Shown: one piece after another, positions 35,822 through 35,952 of the stretch | Position numbering within the stretch: position 1 is the stretch's first letter | Layout of the letters: every line of letters starts with the position of its first letter | Assembly: GCA_903878125.1 (NCBI GenBank) | Contig: CAIRGS010000276.1 | Span: forward strand, 1 to 35,952 | Direction: 5' to 3' | Length of the DNA stretch: 35,952 nucleotides | Source of the DNA: an uncultured Nitrosomonadales bacterium | GTDB taxonomy: Bacteria; Pseudomonadota; Gammaproteobacteria; Burkholderiales; Gallionellaceae | Position numbers and translations under genes: made by a program | Notes under the pieces: model-generated | Told to the model about the DNA's origin: nothing | Database searches by the model: none | What the model saw: the letters and a program-made list of their open reading frames with translations, nothing else

Positions 35822-35952
35822 ATTTTCTGTCCACGCACCTTTTTACATTCTCCATTGTTTTTTTGGACGGCAATATCTGCTAGATACTCCATAACCATTT
35901 ACTCACTTCACTTTGGTCTATTTTTAACTTTGATTACCCATTAGAGCAGCAT

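Noticed and set aside
1-35952. CRISPR array, tRNA, rRNA, insertion sequence or prophage
   Set aside because: No repeat-spacer pattern, cloverleaf, transposase or phage gene was recognised on reading both strands.

Overview
The window looks like a chromosome segment of a Gram-negative betaproteobacterium. The evidence is a complete division and cell-wall (dcw) cluster in canonical proteobacterial order, ending in ftsZ and lpxC, followed by a ~66-aa membrane protein that I associate with betaproteobacteria. The second half encodes a cbb3-like respiratory locus, which fits a microaerophilic chemolithotroph or denitrifier type (Nitrosomonadales or Gallionellaceae are my best guess, from memory of protein style only).

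Region 1 (about 160-19500, + strand) is mraZ-rsmH-ftsL-ftsI-murE-murF-mraY-murD-ftsW-murG-murC-murB-ddlB-ftsQ-ftsA-ftsZ-lpxC. Most junctions from mraZ to ftsQ overlap by 4 to about 20 nt, so translation is probably coupled. A sigma70-type promoter (TTGACC-17-TATAGT) is followed at once by three GTGGG boxes at exact 10-bp spacing. These match the known MraZ operator and show that the mraZ start in the ORF track is too early. Together the genes make lipid II precursors (MurB-G, MraY, Ddl), build the septum (FtsL/I/W/Q/A/Z) and start lipid A synthesis (LpxC).

Region 2 (about 19550-21000) is a short transition. It holds an orphan minus-strand gene, a 36-aa single-helix protein with its own promoter, ribosome binding site and perfect-palindrome terminator (absent from the ORF track), and a four-helix protein that resembles a fragment of a heme-copper oxidase subunit I.

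Region 3 (about 33400 down to 20987, - strand) is the unusual part. It holds a divergent cbb3-like heme-copper oxidase with a CcoN-like catalytic subunit that retains all heme/CuB ligands and the active-site Tyr, and a CcoO-like monoheme cytochrome with a long heme-free N-terminal part. It also encodes a second membrane-anchored monoheme cytochrome in place of diheme CcoP, a CcoS-like protein, a membrane-anchored SUMF1-fold protein without catalytic cysteines, a CcoG-like ferredoxin and a FixH-like lipoprotein. About nine further small membrane proteins accompany these, including a 44-aa one missing from the ORF track. A large fused transporter-like/spermidine-synthase-like protein sits in the middle. 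An intrinsic terminator at about 29443-29472 splits the locus. By eye this region is clearly more AT-rich than the dcw region.

Region 4 (about 33530-35950) has tandem extended -10 elements ahead of a large polytopic membrane protein of unknown function, a two-helix protein, and a four-helix DUF420-like protein on the minus strand. No rRNA, tRNA, CRISPR array or insertion sequence was recognised.
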